64,000 nucleotides of DNA from Prevotella herbatica (lineage in GTDB: Bacteria > Bacteroidota > Bacteroidia > Bacteroidales > Bacteroidaceae): NCBI RefSeq assembly GCF_017347605.1, contig NZ_AP024484.1, forward strand, positions 1,269,501 to 1,333,500, given 5' to 3'. The notes under the pieces were generated by a model, which worked only from the letters and a program-made list of their open reading frames with translations, ran no database searches and had not been told where the DNA came from. How positions within the stretch are numbered: position 1 is the first letter of the stretch; each line of letters opens with the position of its first letter. Made by a program: the position numbers and the translations under genes. Below are positions 46,619 to 55,576 of this stretch, one piece after another.

Positions 46619-47503
46619 ATGGGTAACCATTACAAAGATATAAATACGGTGTGCAACTGCAATAAACTGTTCAACGCAAAAACTCTTCATCCACTCGTTA
46701 GCATAATAAATTTATCTGGGAAATATGAGGAAGAGGAAATAAAACTGAACACTTATTCAGTACTGATACAGGAACATCCGCTACTCGGAAGTGGCGGAAG
46801 AAAGCCCTATGATTTCAATGCTGCTACCATATTCTTCAGATCACCAGATAAAACGATTAACATTGCCGGGGAGAAAGATTGTCTGCAATCAGGTAAACTG
46901 CTGATTTTTGATACTGACCTTCTATGTGGAACAACTTTAGGCAAACAAATCAAAAACTACACTTTCTTCAAATATAAGCCAGAAAATGAATCTTTGCACG
47001 TTTCAGCTGCTGAACTTAAGACGATATACGACTGCATTGACAACATTAATCGCGAACTACGATGGGGTATTGACAAATTCAGTTCAACGATCATAAGCAA
47101 CAAGATTGAGTTGCTACTAAATTACTGTTGCCGTTTTTACGAAAGGCAGTTTATCACACGTCATGATGCATTTGATGAAACATACAACACGATACGTAAT
47201 GAGATAGATGATTATATGCTAAATGGCAAGATACATAAAATGGGTATGCCATGCACATGTTGTTTTAGTAGAAAACTAAACTTATCAAGTGCATACATCA
47301 ATGATCTTATAAAGCATGAGAGTGGAAAAGACTTTGCCAGCTATTTACAGATAAGGCGTATTGACATAGCAAAACAAATGATTATTGAGAATAAGAAAAG
47401 TGATGCATATATAGCATTAGCACTAGGCTTCGGCGGAATTGCAAACTTTACGAAACTGTTCATGCAGATTACAGGAATGACAACAGAAGAATACCGCAGA
47501 TAA
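46619..47503 (+). CDS. AraC-family transcriptional regulator, diverged second copy
   Basis: The 294-residue paralogue of the preceding protein shares TLGKQIKNYTFFKY, NKIELLLNYCCRFYERQFITR and the AraC domain. The DNA-binding part has diverged: the first helix-turn-helix is preceded by a cysteine cluster (MPCTCCFSRKLNLS), and the second reads AYIALALGFGGIANFTKLFMQITGMTTEEYR in place of the usual IAYxLGF...YFxRxFK form. It may bind a different operator or have become a modulator of the first copy. The cysteines could sense redox state or metal, but that is a guess. Confidence 0.88.
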   Translation: MGNHYKDINTVCNCNKLFNAKTLHPLVSIINLSGKYEEEEIKLNTYSVLIQEHPLLGSGGRKPYDFNAATIFFRSPDKTINIAGEKDCLQSGKLLIFDTDLLCGTTLGKQIKNYTFFKYKPENESLHVSAAELKTIYDCIDNINRELRWGIDKFSSTIISNKIELLLNYCCRFYERQFITRHDAFDETYNTIRNEIDDYMLNGKIHKMGMPCTCCFSRKLNLSSAYINDLIKHESGKDFASYLQIRRIDIAKQMIIENKKSDAYIALALGFGGIANFTKLFMQITGMTTEEYRR

Positions 47504-47613
47504 GACTTTTTTATCTAAATAAATTAGTAGAAATTATATATAGTAATAGCGAGAAAAAAGCAGTTACAAAAACTTAAACGCAATAATTAGTTTTTGATTA
47601 CGAATTATTTTTG

Positions 47614-47621
47614 TAACTTTG
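47614..47621 (+). promoter_or_regulatory. -7 promoter element (TAACTTTG) of the PfkB kinase gene
   Basis: An exact TAnnTTTG match 19 bp before the ATG at 47641. Confidence 0.6.
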
Positions 47622-47640
47622 CAGAAATTAAACAACGATA

Positions 47641-48510
47641 ATGAAAGATATTTGCTGCATTGGACATATAACTCTGGATAAAATCATCACTCCTAAAGAT
47701 ACCGTCTTTATGGCTGGAGGTACATCCTTTTATATGTCTTATGGTATGAATCGGCTTCCAAATGACGTTTCATATCAACTTGTCACAAAAGTAGGAAAGG
47801 AATCTCTTGACGAAGTTGAGAATATGAGGAAACTCGGCATAGACGTGGAATGTCATCAAAGTAATAAGAGCGTTTTCTTTGAAAACAAATATGGCGACAA
47901 TACAAACAACCGCACACAGCGTGTTTTAGCTAAAGCTGATCCATTCACAGTTGACGAGATGAAAGGTATTGACGCACGTGTATATCATCTGGGAAGCCTG
48001 CTTGCCGATGACTTCTCACCAGAAGTTGTTGAATACCTCTCAACAAAAGGACTTATCTCTATTGATGTTCAGGGATATCTGCGTGAAGTTAGAGGAGAAA
48101 ATGTATTCGCTACAGATTGGAAAGACAAAGAGAGAATACTTGAATGCACTGATATCATAAAACTAAACGAGCATGAAATGGAAGTTATCACAAATTCAAA
48201 AAATCCACGTACTGTAGCTATTAAACTAGCAGAAATGGGAGTACGTGAGGTCGTGATAACGCTCGGCAGTTATGGCAGCGTAATATATGCAGAAGGCAAA
48301 TTCTATGAGATTCCTGCTTACAAACCAAATGTAGTTGTTGACGCAACAGGATGTGGTGACACATATTCTGCAGGATATCTTTATATGAGAAGTTTAGGTG
48401 CTGGCTATTCTGATGCAGGAAAATTCGCAGCTGCCATGTGCACACTTAAACTTGAACATAGCGGCCCCTTTGACAAAAATATAGAAGATATTAAGAATAT
48501 TATAAAATAA
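47641..48510 (+). CDS. PfkB-family sugar or nucleoside kinase
   Basis: The 289-residue ribokinase-fold protein opens with CCIGHITLDKI and has the N-terminal glycine pair (MAGGTSFYMSYG) and the C-terminal signature DATGCGDTYSAGYL. In the signature the usual GAGD is GCGD, with the catalytic Asp kept. Members phosphorylate ribose, fructose, nucleosides and similar small molecules; the substrate cannot be read here. It has its own promoter, and its terminator hairpin overlaps the end of the convergent ABC gene. Confidence 0.88.
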   Translation: MKDICCIGHITLDKIITPKDTVFMAGGTSFYMSYGMNRLPNDVSYQLVTKVGKESLDEVENMRKLGIDVECHQSNKSVFFENKYGDNTNNRTQRVLAKADPFTVDEMKGIDARVYHLGSLLADDFSPEVVEYLSTKGLISIDVQGYLREVRGENVFATDWKDKERILECTDIIKLNEHEMEVITNSKNPRTVAIKLAEMGVREVVITLGSYGSVIYAEGKFYEIPAYKPNVVVDATGCGDTYSAGYLYMRSLGAGYSDAGKFAAAMCTLKLEHSGPFDKNIEDIKNIIK

Positions 48511-48525
48511 TCAATAGTTATATTG

Positions 48526-48570
48526 AAACATGATAGTTTATGATTTAATCTTAACTATCATGTTTTTTTT
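48526..48570 (+). terminator. Rho-independent terminator after the PfkB gene, inside the end of the ABC gene
   Basis: AAACATGATAGTT (48526-48538) pairs perfectly with AACTATCATGTTT (48553-48565), followed by a run of T to 48570. The right arm encodes the last residues of the convergent ABC protein. Confidence 0.85.
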
Positions 48571-49302
48571 ATCAAACTCTATACTGTCCCGTTCGATATA
48601 ATTTCCTAAAGTGCCATCTGATGACAATTCACGAGGTGTTCCTATACACATTTTATCATCATTCATAAGCCACAGTTTGTCAGCTAACTGTAAAGCCTGC
48701 TCTACATCATGTGTGGATAGCAATATTGTCTTACCAAACTGATGTGAAAGATTCTGCAATAGCTTCATCATTTCTATCTTACTTGGAAAATCCAGAAAGG
48801 CAGTTGGCTCATCAAGAAAAATCATTTGAGTATGCTGAGCAAGTGCTTTCGCAATCATTGTCTTCTGTCGTTCTCCATCACTTAGCGTCTGAACCATACG
48901 GCTTTTCAATTTTAAGACTCCAACCATATCCAAAGACTCATCAATAATTCTCTCGTCATCCTTATTCAATATCCCCCAAAATCCAGTAAAAGGGTATCGC
49001 CCCATGCCAACCAACTCTCCTACAGAAATGTTTTCCACTCCTGGTTTTCCTGTAAGCACAACACTTATCTTTTGTGCCAGCTTTGCCGAAGAATAATCAT
49101 TGATATTAGTATTGTCAATGATAACATTACCAGCAAGTGGTTTAATAAATCCTGATATCGTTTTAAGCAGTGTTGACTTCCCTACTCCATTTGATCCCAG
49201 CAGACATGTAAATTCACCGCTGCAAAGCGAAGCATTGATCTCTTCACCCACTTTTTTATCCTTATATCCGATAGACAAACCATGCAAAACAACTGATTCC
49301 AT
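48538..49302 (-). CDS. ABC transporter ATP-binding protein, iron-siderophore/cobalamin type
   Basis: The protein has 254 residues from the ATG at 49302. Its motifs are Walker A (GSNGVGKST), signature (LSDGERQ), Walker B with D-loop (IFLDEPTAFLDF) and the switch histidine (STHD). The closest subfamily by wording is FecE/BtuD, which drives import of siderophores, haem or cobalamin. No permease or binding-protein gene lies beside it, so its partners must be elsewhere. The start is set by a -7 box (49307-49314) that ends 4 bp before the ATG; the earlier ATG at 49329 lies upstream of that box. Confidence 0.93.
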   Translation of the reverse strand: MESVVLHGLSIGYKDKKVGEEINASLCSGEFTCLLGSNGVGKSTLLKTISGFIKPLAGNVIIDNTNINDYSSAKLAQKISVVLTGKPGVENISVGELVGMGRYPFTGFWGILNKDDERIIDESLDMVGVLKLKSRMVQTLSDGERQKTMIAKALAQHTQMIFLDEPTAFLDFPSKIEMMKLLQNLSHQFGKTILLSTHDVEQALQLADKLWLMNDDKMCIGTPRELSSDGTLGNYIERDSIEFDKKNMIVKIKS

Positions 49303-49306
49303 ATCA

Positions 49307-49314
49307 CAAAGATA
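49307..49314 (-). promoter_or_regulatory. -7 promoter element (TATCTTTG) almost touching the ABC start
   Basis: An exact TAnnTTTG match on the minus strand. Only 4 bp separate it from the ATG, so the transcript would be leaderless. Confidence 0.5.
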
Positions 49315-49445
49315 CAGCAAGTAAAACACAATACAAAATAAAAAAGACGTTTTTTGTTTTTATTATTAAGACGCTGTCTTTTGTTCAACGTTAGTTAAAG
49401 ATACTCCAAACAAGTGGAAAATCAAAGGAAAAGGAAAATTTTTAG

Positions 49446-49453
49446 TAACTTTG
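49446..49453 (+). promoter_or_regulatory. -7 promoter element (TAACTTTG) next to the helicase start
   Basis: An exact TAnnTTTG match 8 bp before the ATG at 49462, so the leader would be only a few nucleotides at most. Confidence 0.5.
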
Positions 49454-49461
49454 CACTCGAT

Positions 49462-51354
49462 ATGAATCAACAGACATCACCAATACAAGAACTACAAAGA
49501 CAGAAGATGCTCTTAGAAATAGAGTATCATTCAGAAAAAGAAGCTTTTCGCAAACAAACAGAATCAACAGGACTAATGCGTAAGGTAAAGAAGGGAGAAG
49601 CATGGTTTCCTCTAAATATAGGAAAAAGTTACTATAACTCTCTAAACCAGATGGCAATAGAGGTAACAAGAAATACGGATACGGATACAGAACATAACTT
49701 TGAATTCGGAAGACCTGTAGCATTCTTTAAAACAGACGGAAAATCATTACATTACTTTAATTTCACAGGTACAGTCTCTTTTGCCGATGGCAACAGAATG
49801 GTCGTGATTATTCCTGATGGAGGACATGCCATAGATCTTCAAGGATGCACAGAAAAGATAGGAATACAACTGTTTTTTGACGAGACAAGCTACAAGCTGA
49901 TGTTTGAAGCTCTTGACAGAGTGATCAAAGCAAAGGGAAACAGACTGGCATATTTGCGAGATTTATTTTATTCACATCAGAAAGCAGAACATTTCTCTTT
50001 TACGGCACAACGCTTTCCTTGGCTCAATCCTACTCAGGAGAAGGCCGTAAACGAGGTACTTTGGGCTAAAGATGTTGAAGTTGTGCATGGCCCTCCAGGA
50101 ACAGGAAAGACAACAACTCTTGTTGAAGCTATCAACGAGACGCTTATGCGAGAGAATCAAGTTTTGGTATGCGCACAAAGCAACATGGCTATTGACTGGA
50201 TTTGCGAGAAGTTAGTAGACAGAGGAATAAACGTGTTGAGAATAGGAAATCCAACCAAGGTGAACGATAAAATGCTTGGATTTACTTACGAGCGGAAGTT
50301 TGAGGGTCATCCCGAATATTCTCAACTATGGGCTATAAGAAGAGCTATACGAGATTTGAGAAGTCACAGAAAAGAACGTGACGAAAAATATCATCAGAAA
50401 TTGGAACATCTGAAAGCACGCGCCACAGAAATAGAGATTCGAATTAATTCTGAATTACTTGGTGAGGCTAGAGTAATAGCATCTACACTTGTTGGTTCGG
50501 CAAACAGACTTCTTGAAGGACAGAAATTTGGAACATTGTTTATTGACGAAGCAGCACAGGCTCTTGAAGCTGCATGCTGGATTCCAATAAAACGAGCAAC
50601 AAGAGTAATCTTGGCAGGAGACCACTGCCAACTTCCACCTACAATAAAAAGTATTGCCGCACTTAAGGCAGGACTAGGCAAGACTCTGATGGAACGCATT
50701 GTAGAAAACAAGCCAGAAGTTGTTACGTTGTTGAAGATACAGTATAGAATGAACGAAAAAATCATGCGTTTCTCCAGCGACTGGTTCTACCACGGCCAAG
50801 TGGAAAGTGCTCCACAGATTAAATTCCGTGGTATACTTGACTATGACACACCTATAGAATGGACAGAAACAGCACCAGTAACAAATGACAAAGATAACAC
50901 TAAAGCCGCAAGTGGTGAAGGCAGAGACGGAGAATCAATAATTAATAAGGAAGAGGCTCGCATAACTCTTGAAAAACTTGAAGATTATTTCACGAAAATT
51001 GGCAAGCAAAAGATTCTTGAAGAACAAATAGATGTGGGAGTGATATCTCCATACAGGGCACAAGTGCAATACATGCGCAAACTGATAAAGAAAAAAGAAT
51101 TCTTTAAACCATATAGGCATCTAATAAGCATCAACACTGTGGATGGTTTCCAAGGGCAGGAACGTGATGTGATATTGATTTCTTTGGTAAGAAGTAATAC
51201 TGATGGTCAAATAGGATTCCTCCATGACCTTAGGCGAATGAATGTCGCTATAACACGTGCAAGGATGAAACTAATAATAATAGGCGACAAAGATACGCTG
51301 TGCCGTCACCCATTCTATAATAAACTATGGGAATATATTAACGAAGAAGATTGA
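49462..51354 (+). CDS. Superfamily 1 DNA/RNA helicase of the UPF1/IGHMBP2 type
   Basis: The 630-residue protein has an N-terminal OB-like stalk (about 15-165), then a RecA core: Walker A GPPGTGKTT, Walker B DEAAQALE, Q-rich AGDHCQLPPT, YRMNEKIM, VDGFQGQERDVI and NVAITRAR. This is the UPF1-like branch, which unwinds DNA or RNA 5' to 3'. Its role in Bacteroidetes is not settled. The MATE gene overlaps its stop by 1 bp, so they are co-transcribed. The upstream in-frame ATG (49414) precedes the -7 box, so 49462 is preferred. Confidence 0.93.
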   Translation: MNQQTSPIQELQRQKMLLEIEYHSEKEAFRKQTESTGLMRKVKKGEAWFPLNIGKSYYNSLNQMAIEVTRNTDTDTEHNFEFGRPVAFFKTDGKSLHYFNFTGTVSFADGNRMVVIIPDGGHAIDLQGCTEKIGIQLFFDETSYKLMFEALDRVIKAKGNRLAYLRDLFYSHQKAEHFSFTAQRFPWLNPTQEKAVNEVLWAKDVEVVHGPPGTGKTTTLVEAINETLMRENQVLVCAQSNMAIDWICEKLVDRGINVLRIGNPTKVNDKMLGFTYERKFEGHPEYSQLWAIRRAIRDLRSHRKERDEKYHQKLEHLKARATEIEIRINSELLGEARVIASTLVGSANRLLEGQKFGTLFIDEAAQALEAACWIPIKRATRVILAGDHCQLPPTIKSIAALKAGLGKTLMERIVENKPEVVTLLKIQYRMNEKIMRFSSDWFYHGQVESAPQIKFRGILDYDTPIEWTETAPVTNDKDNTKAASGEGRDGESIINKEEARITLEKLEDYFTKIGKQKILEEQIDVGVISPYRAQVQYMRKLIKKKEFFKPYRHLISINTVDGFQGQERDVILISLVRSNTDGQIGFLHDLRRMNVAITRARMKLIIIGDKDTLCRHPFYNKLWEYINEED

Positions 51355-52709
51355 TGGCTAACACTAATGATATGACAATAGGGTCTCCTGTAAGAGACAT
51401 CCTGAAATTTTCTATTCCACTGATACTAGGATATATACTGCAACAGATGTATCTTATCATTGACGCGGCAATTGTAGGAAGGTGGATTGGTGTAGATGCT
51501 CTTGCGGCAGTGGGAACATCAAGCAGCATTATGTTCCTTATTATGGGATTCTGCAATGGCTCTTGTGCGGGCTTCGCCATTCCTATTGCTCAAGCTTTCG
51601 GAGCAAAGGACTACAAGAAGATGCGGTCATACGTGAGTAACGCTATGCGCATTGCAATAGTAATGGCTATAGTGATAACATTGATGAGCTGTATATTCTG
51701 TGGAAGGGTTCTAAAGATCGTAAACACTCCTACTGACATATTCGATAACGCCTACATATTTCTGTTCCTGCAATTTCTAGCCATACCATTTACAATCGCA
51801 TACAATCTTCTTTCTGGATTCATACGCGCTATAGGCAACAGTAAACAACCGTTTTATTTTCTTATAGCATCTTCGTTTATCAACATCATACTTGACGTAA
51901 TTCTCATTCTAATTCTCGGAATGGGCGTAGAAGGTGCAGGAATAGCCACACTGATATCACAATGCTGTGCATCGTTGATGTGCTGGGTATATATCAAAAG
52001 GAAACTGCAACTGCTGATACCAAAGGGAGAGGAAACACATTTCGACAACAAATTAATAAATATATTGCTCAACAACGGCATGCCAATGGGAATGCAATTC
52101 TCTATCACTGCCGTTGGAATCATTATGCTGCAAAGTGCCAACAATGCGTTAGGTACCACCTATGTAGCAGCTTTCACGGCAAGCATACGTATAAAATATC
52201 TATTCACATGTGTATTTGAGAACATCGGAGTTGCCATGGCTACCTATTGCGGACAAAATATTGGCGCAAGAAAAATTAATCGCATAAAGACAGGAATATA
52301 CGCTGCCATAAAAATTATGCTTGTGTATTTCATCATCACGTTTATCGTTATATATCCTTTTGCCGACTACATGATGATGCTTTTTGTAGATGGTAGCGAA
52401 AAGGATGTAGTAAGCAACGCAGCAATGTTTATGCGCATTGCAAACTACTTCTACCCTGCACTGGGACTGCTCACCATATTCCGCTATAGTATTCAGGGAC
52501 TTGGATACAGCAACCTAAGCATGATGAGCGGAGTTATGGAGATGATTGCACGATGTGGCGTAAGCCTTTGGATTGTACCCGCCCTGAAGTTTACGGGTGT
52601 ATGTTATGGCGATCCTGTGGCATGGATAATGGCTGATATGTTCCTTATACCTGCCTTTATCTGGCTATATGGTCATATCAAAAGGAAGACGCCTCTATGC
52701 GTCTCTTAA
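51354..52709 (+). CDS. MATE-family efflux transporter
   Basis: The 451-residue inner-membrane protein has twelve hydrophobic segments in two repeats; the first begins PLILGYILQQMYLIIDAAIVGRWIG. MATE pumps export drugs or metabolites in exchange for Na+ or H+. Its ATG shares one base with the helicase stop codon (TGATG). The 3' end runs 32 bp into the 3' end of the convergent MFS gene. Substrates cannot be told from the sequence. Confidence 0.94.
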   Translation: MANTNDMTIGSPVRDILKFSIPLILGYILQQMYLIIDAAIVGRWIGVDALAAVGTSSSIMFLIMGFCNGSCAGFAIPIAQAFGAKDYKKMRSYVSNAMRIAIVMAIVITLMSCIFCGRVLKIVNTPTDIFDNAYIFLFLQFLAIPFTIAYNLLSGFIRAIGNSKQPFYFLIASSFINIILDVILILILGMGVEGAGIATLISQCCASLMCWVYIKRKLQLLIPKGEETHFDNKLINILLNNGMPMGMQFSITAVGIIMLQSANNALGTTYVAAFTASIRIKYLFTCVFENIGVAMATYCGQNIGARKINRIKTGIYAAIKIMLVYFIITFIVIYPFADYMMMLFVDGSEKDVVSNAAMFMRIANYFYPALGLLTIFRYSIQGLGYSNLSMMSGVMEMIARCGVSLWIVPALKFTGVCYGDPVAWIMADMFLIPAFIWLYGHIKRKTPLCVS

Positions 52710-53871
52710 CAAAGAACTTGCCGGCAAACATGAAGAACAGTAAAACTCCAAATGCATTTTCAATGGCTACCATCCAGAAAGCAGCTTTGTAACCAACCAT
52801 TTCGGAAACTACTCCACCAAGAAGTATTCCTATACCAAAGCCCAAATCCCATGAAGTTAGTATTGATGAATTGGCTGTACCCCGTTCATCATGATGAGCC
52901 ACAGATATAAACATATTAAGAAATGCAGGATACATGTGACCGTTACCTAATCCTATAAGGAATGCCGACAGATAATAACCTACTGGATTTATCCAGGCAA
53001 CAAACATAATATAACCAATAAGAGCAATACACATCCCGTATGCGGCATTATGAGTGAGACGACCTTCACGTAAAGCTTTAGCTCCCTCAATACGAGAACT
53101 AAACAGTCCTATTGAAAGTAATGCAAAATATGTGCCTGTTCCTCCAGTAATTCCAAGTTCCTGTTTGCTGTAGATTGCAAGATAATTGCTTAATACTCCA
53201 AAACAAAAACCAAACATAGCTATATTAATTGCAAGCAACCATGCACGTGTAAGGAAAAATCTGTCAAGAGAAAGTTTTCCATTATTCTTCACAATAGAAT
53301 TAGCTAGTATCTTCACCGTTCCGTCAACAAGTAAGCCCACAAAAGCTACGACAAGGGCTATCCAGAACAACACGCTGAAATCGTCCAACAACTTATATAA
53401 GTATATTCCTATTGAAGGAGCGATAGCCATTGCAAGATTATTGCTTAGTCCATAATATCCTAAGCCTTCATTTCTACGACTTGATGGAAGTACATCTATA
53501 GCAACTGTACTATTAGCTACTGTAGCAGCACCGAAAGGTCCTCCGTGTAATGTTCTAACTATAGCAAACATAAGGAGTGTGCTTGCTGCTATATATCCGA
53601 CGAAAAATACAAAAAACGAGAAAAGACAAATAACAAGTACCTTTTTGCGGTTGAAACTATCTACAACAAAACCACTGAACGGACGTATTATCAATGACGC
53701 AATAGTATACCCCGAAAGTACAAGTCCGATGACATCATTCGTCGCTCCGAATCTCTCACTCAGATATATAGGGAGTAATGGGGTAAGTATATAAAAGGCA
53801 AAATACATCATAAAATTAGCTGTCATCACCTTTATATACTTTGCATTCCAAAGTTTTTCTTTTGTATTCAT
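52678..53871 (-). CDS. Major facilitator superfamily transporter
   Basis: The protein has 397 residues from the ATG at 53871, with about twelve membrane segments. The MFS loop motif is visible after segment 2 (RPFSGFVVDSFNRKK), with a related one later. The N-terminus (KYIKVMTANFMMYFAFYIL) is typical of drug or sugar-efflux-like MFS proteins in Bacteroidetes. Its start overlaps or touches the stop of dinB (53874), so the two are co-transcribed. Earlier ATG/TTG candidates (53877, 53886) overlap dinB. The substrate is unknown. Confidence 0.92.
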   Translation of the reverse strand: MNTKEKLWNAKYIKVMTANFMMYFAFYILTPLLPIYLSERFGATNDVIGLVLSGYTIASLIIRPFSGFVVDSFNRKKVLVICLFSFFVFFVGYIAASTLLMFAIVRTLHGGPFGAATVANSTVAIDVLPSSRRNEGLGYYGLSNNLAMAIAPSIGIYLYKLLDDFSVLFWIALVVAFVGLLVDGTVKILANSIVKNNGKLSLDRFFLTRAWLLAINIAMFGFCFGVLSNYLAIYSKQELGITGGTGTYFALLSIGLFSSRIEGAKALREGRLTHNAAYGMCIALIGYIMFVAWINPVGYYLSAFLIGLGNGHMYPAFLNMFISVAHHDERGTANSSILTSWDLGFGIGILLGGVVSEMVGYKAAFWMVAIENAFGVLLFFMFAGKFFVKRRIEASSF

Positions 53872-53873
53872 TG

Positions 53874-54977
53874 TCATTTGCCCCAATCTTTAAATTCTAG
53901 CTCCAACTGTATCCATTCAGGTGTAGGAAGTTCGTCATCTGCCCCCGGATTTGAAACCGACAATCCCAAGAGTCTTATGGGATGATCGGCACTATATGCG
54001 ATCAGTTTAAGCAATTTCTTTGCCAAAGGCAGAATATCATCTTTGGTCTTCAATATCCTGTTACCAGTAATACTACGTGTTATCTGCTGAAAATCACCAT
54101 ATTTAATTTTCAAAGTAAGTGTCTTTCCTTCGAAATCATCTTTTGATATCCGCTCACAAAGTTCCAACACGGAGTGATAAAGTTCAATTAACACCGCCGA
54201 CTTCATACTTATATCCTGAAGGAATGTCTGCTCGCATCCCACAGATTTCCTTATACGCTCAACAACCACAGGACGATCGTCAATACCCCTTGCAAAGTTA
54301 TAAAAAACTGGTCCAGCCTTTCCAAACACTTCAGATAGATGTTTTAATGAACATTCCCTAAGCTGAGCACCGTTGAATATTCCAATATGGTGCATGCGCC
54401 TTGCCGTTTTAGGTCCAACTCCCCAGAAACTTTCAATCGGTAATTTGCCGATAAAGTCAAGAGCCATATCGGGATGTATTGTACATATACCATCTGGTTT
54501 ACGGTATTCAGACGCTATCTTCGCAAGAAATTTATTGTATGATATTCCTGCAGAAGCAGTCAGGTTTAACTCATTTTTTATGCGTTGCTTTATTTCCTTT
54601 GCTATATCTATAGCAAGATCTATTCCGAGTTTGTTTTCTGTAACATCAAGGAAAGCCTCATCTATGGATAAAGGTTCTATGACATCTGTATAGTCTTTAA
54701 ATATAGCATGTATCTGCGACGAAACTTCACTATAATGTTCATGACTACCCCTAACAACAATCAACTGGGGACAAAGGCGCTTAGCAACAATCATAGACAT
54801 TGCAGAATGCACACCATATTTACGGGCCTCATAGCTAGCTGTAGACACGACACCACGTTCACCGTCATAACCCACAGCAACTGGCTTGCCACGTAAATCA
54901 GGATTATCACGTTGTTCAACGCTAGCAAAAAATGCGTCCATGTCAATATGTATTATCTTGCGGTCTAAGCTATCCAT
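53874..54977 (-). CDS. dinB: DNA polymerase IV
   Basis: The 367-residue Y-family polymerase has catalytic acidic residues Asp12 and Asp14 (HIDMDAFFASVEQ) and the SIDEAFLDVT motif. These are followed by helix-hairpin-helix DNA-binding (FWGVGPKTARRMHHIGIFNG) and a little-finger domain. It copies past damaged bases. No classical beta-clamp motif is obvious at the C-terminus (LEFKDWGK). A -7 box (54988-54995) lies about 10 bp before the ATG. The MFS gene follows directly. Confidence 0.96.
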   Translation of the reverse strand: MDSLDRKIIHIDMDAFFASVEQRDNPDLRGKPVAVGYDGERGVVSTASYEARKYGVHSAMSMIVAKRLCPQLIVVRGSHEHYSEVSSQIHAIFKDYTDVIEPLSIDEAFLDVTENKLGIDLAIDIAKEIKQRIKNELNLTASAGISYNKFLAKIASEYRKPDGICTIHPDMALDFIGKLPIESFWGVGPKTARRMHHIGIFNGAQLRECSLKHLSEVFGKAGPVFYNFARGIDDRPVVVERIRKSVGCEQTFLQDISMKSAVLIELYHSVLELCERISKDDFEGKTLTLKIKYGDFQQITRSITGNRILKTKDDILPLAKKLLKLIAYSADHPIRLLGLSVSNPGADDELPTPEWIQLELEFKDWGK

Positions 54978-54987
54978 AAAGTAATTG

Positions 54988-54995
54988 CAAAGATA
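54988..54995 (-). promoter_or_regulatory. -7 promoter element (TATCTTTG) close to the dinB start
   Basis: An exact TAnnTTTG match on the minus strand, 10 bp before the ATG, giving a leader of only a few bases. Confidence 0.5.
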
Positions 54996-55085
54996 CGCAA
55001 TTTACCGCAAACGTGGATAATGACTATATCATTATCTTCAAACAAATAATATCTCTTTTTATTTTGTAGGTTCGTAAAAATACCA

Positions 55086-55093
55086 TAATTTTG
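55086..55093 (+). promoter_or_regulatory. -7 promoter element (TAATTTTG) of the DUF6557-like gene
   Basis: An exact TAnnTTTG match 64 bp before the chosen ATG at 55158. Confidence 0.5.
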
Positions 55094-55157
55094 TAATAAC
55101 ATTGACTATATTTAATTATAATAACAGCAACTATTATTGCAAAACAAGGAAAGAAAT

Positions 55158-55556
55158 ATGACATCGATAAAGGATTTAATGAATAAGGTAAGTTTCAATG
55201 AGGTAAGTGAAATCTTAAAGGAACTACATCCTCTAGAGACAGAAGATATAAAGGAATTTGAAAATACATTCAATTCTCTGCGTACGATCAAACCAACATT
55301 TGACTATTTCGACATGATAATTGAAGTGAAAGAAAATAACGGCAAAATATACGTAAGCAACACTCACCTTGGTAGTCTTGCAGACCTTGCCGGCCGTAGA
55401 TATAAAAAACAAGAAAACATTACTGATAATGCATTTGCAGCCCACTGCTTATATCAAATAGCTGTTCACACATACGAAACAGAGCGCTACAAAGATCATC
55501 TTGACGAATGGGATGACGATATGATGAATCCACAAAAGGCACGTATCGTAAGATAG
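55158..55556 (+). CDS. Hypothetical cytoplasmic protein, possibly DUF6557-like
   Basis: The protein has 132 residues from the ATG at 55158, which is preceded by an AGGAAAG ribosome-binding site. There is no signal peptide or membrane segment. The layout (SIKDLMNKVSFNEVSEIL at the start, AAHCLYQIAVHTYE near the end, acidic DEWDDDM tail) resembles small Bacteroidetes proteins that I recall as DUF6557, where a conserved AAHCL-W/Y-I block occurs. This match is from memory and uncertain. An ATG seven codons earlier (55137) is less well placed. No function is known. Confidence 0.7.
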   Translation: MTSIKDLMNKVSFNEVSEILKELHPLETEDIKEFENTFNSLRTIKPTFDYFDMIIEVKENNGKIYVSNTHLGSLADLAGRRYKKQENITDNAFAAHCLYQIAVHTYETERYKDHLDEWDDDMMNPQKARIVR

Positions 55557-55576
55557 CATGCCTCTTGATGATTTTT

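Noticed and set aside
49414-49461. Upstream ATG as the helicase start
   Set aside because: It precedes the exact -7 box at 49446-49453, and the extra residues do not look like a domain.
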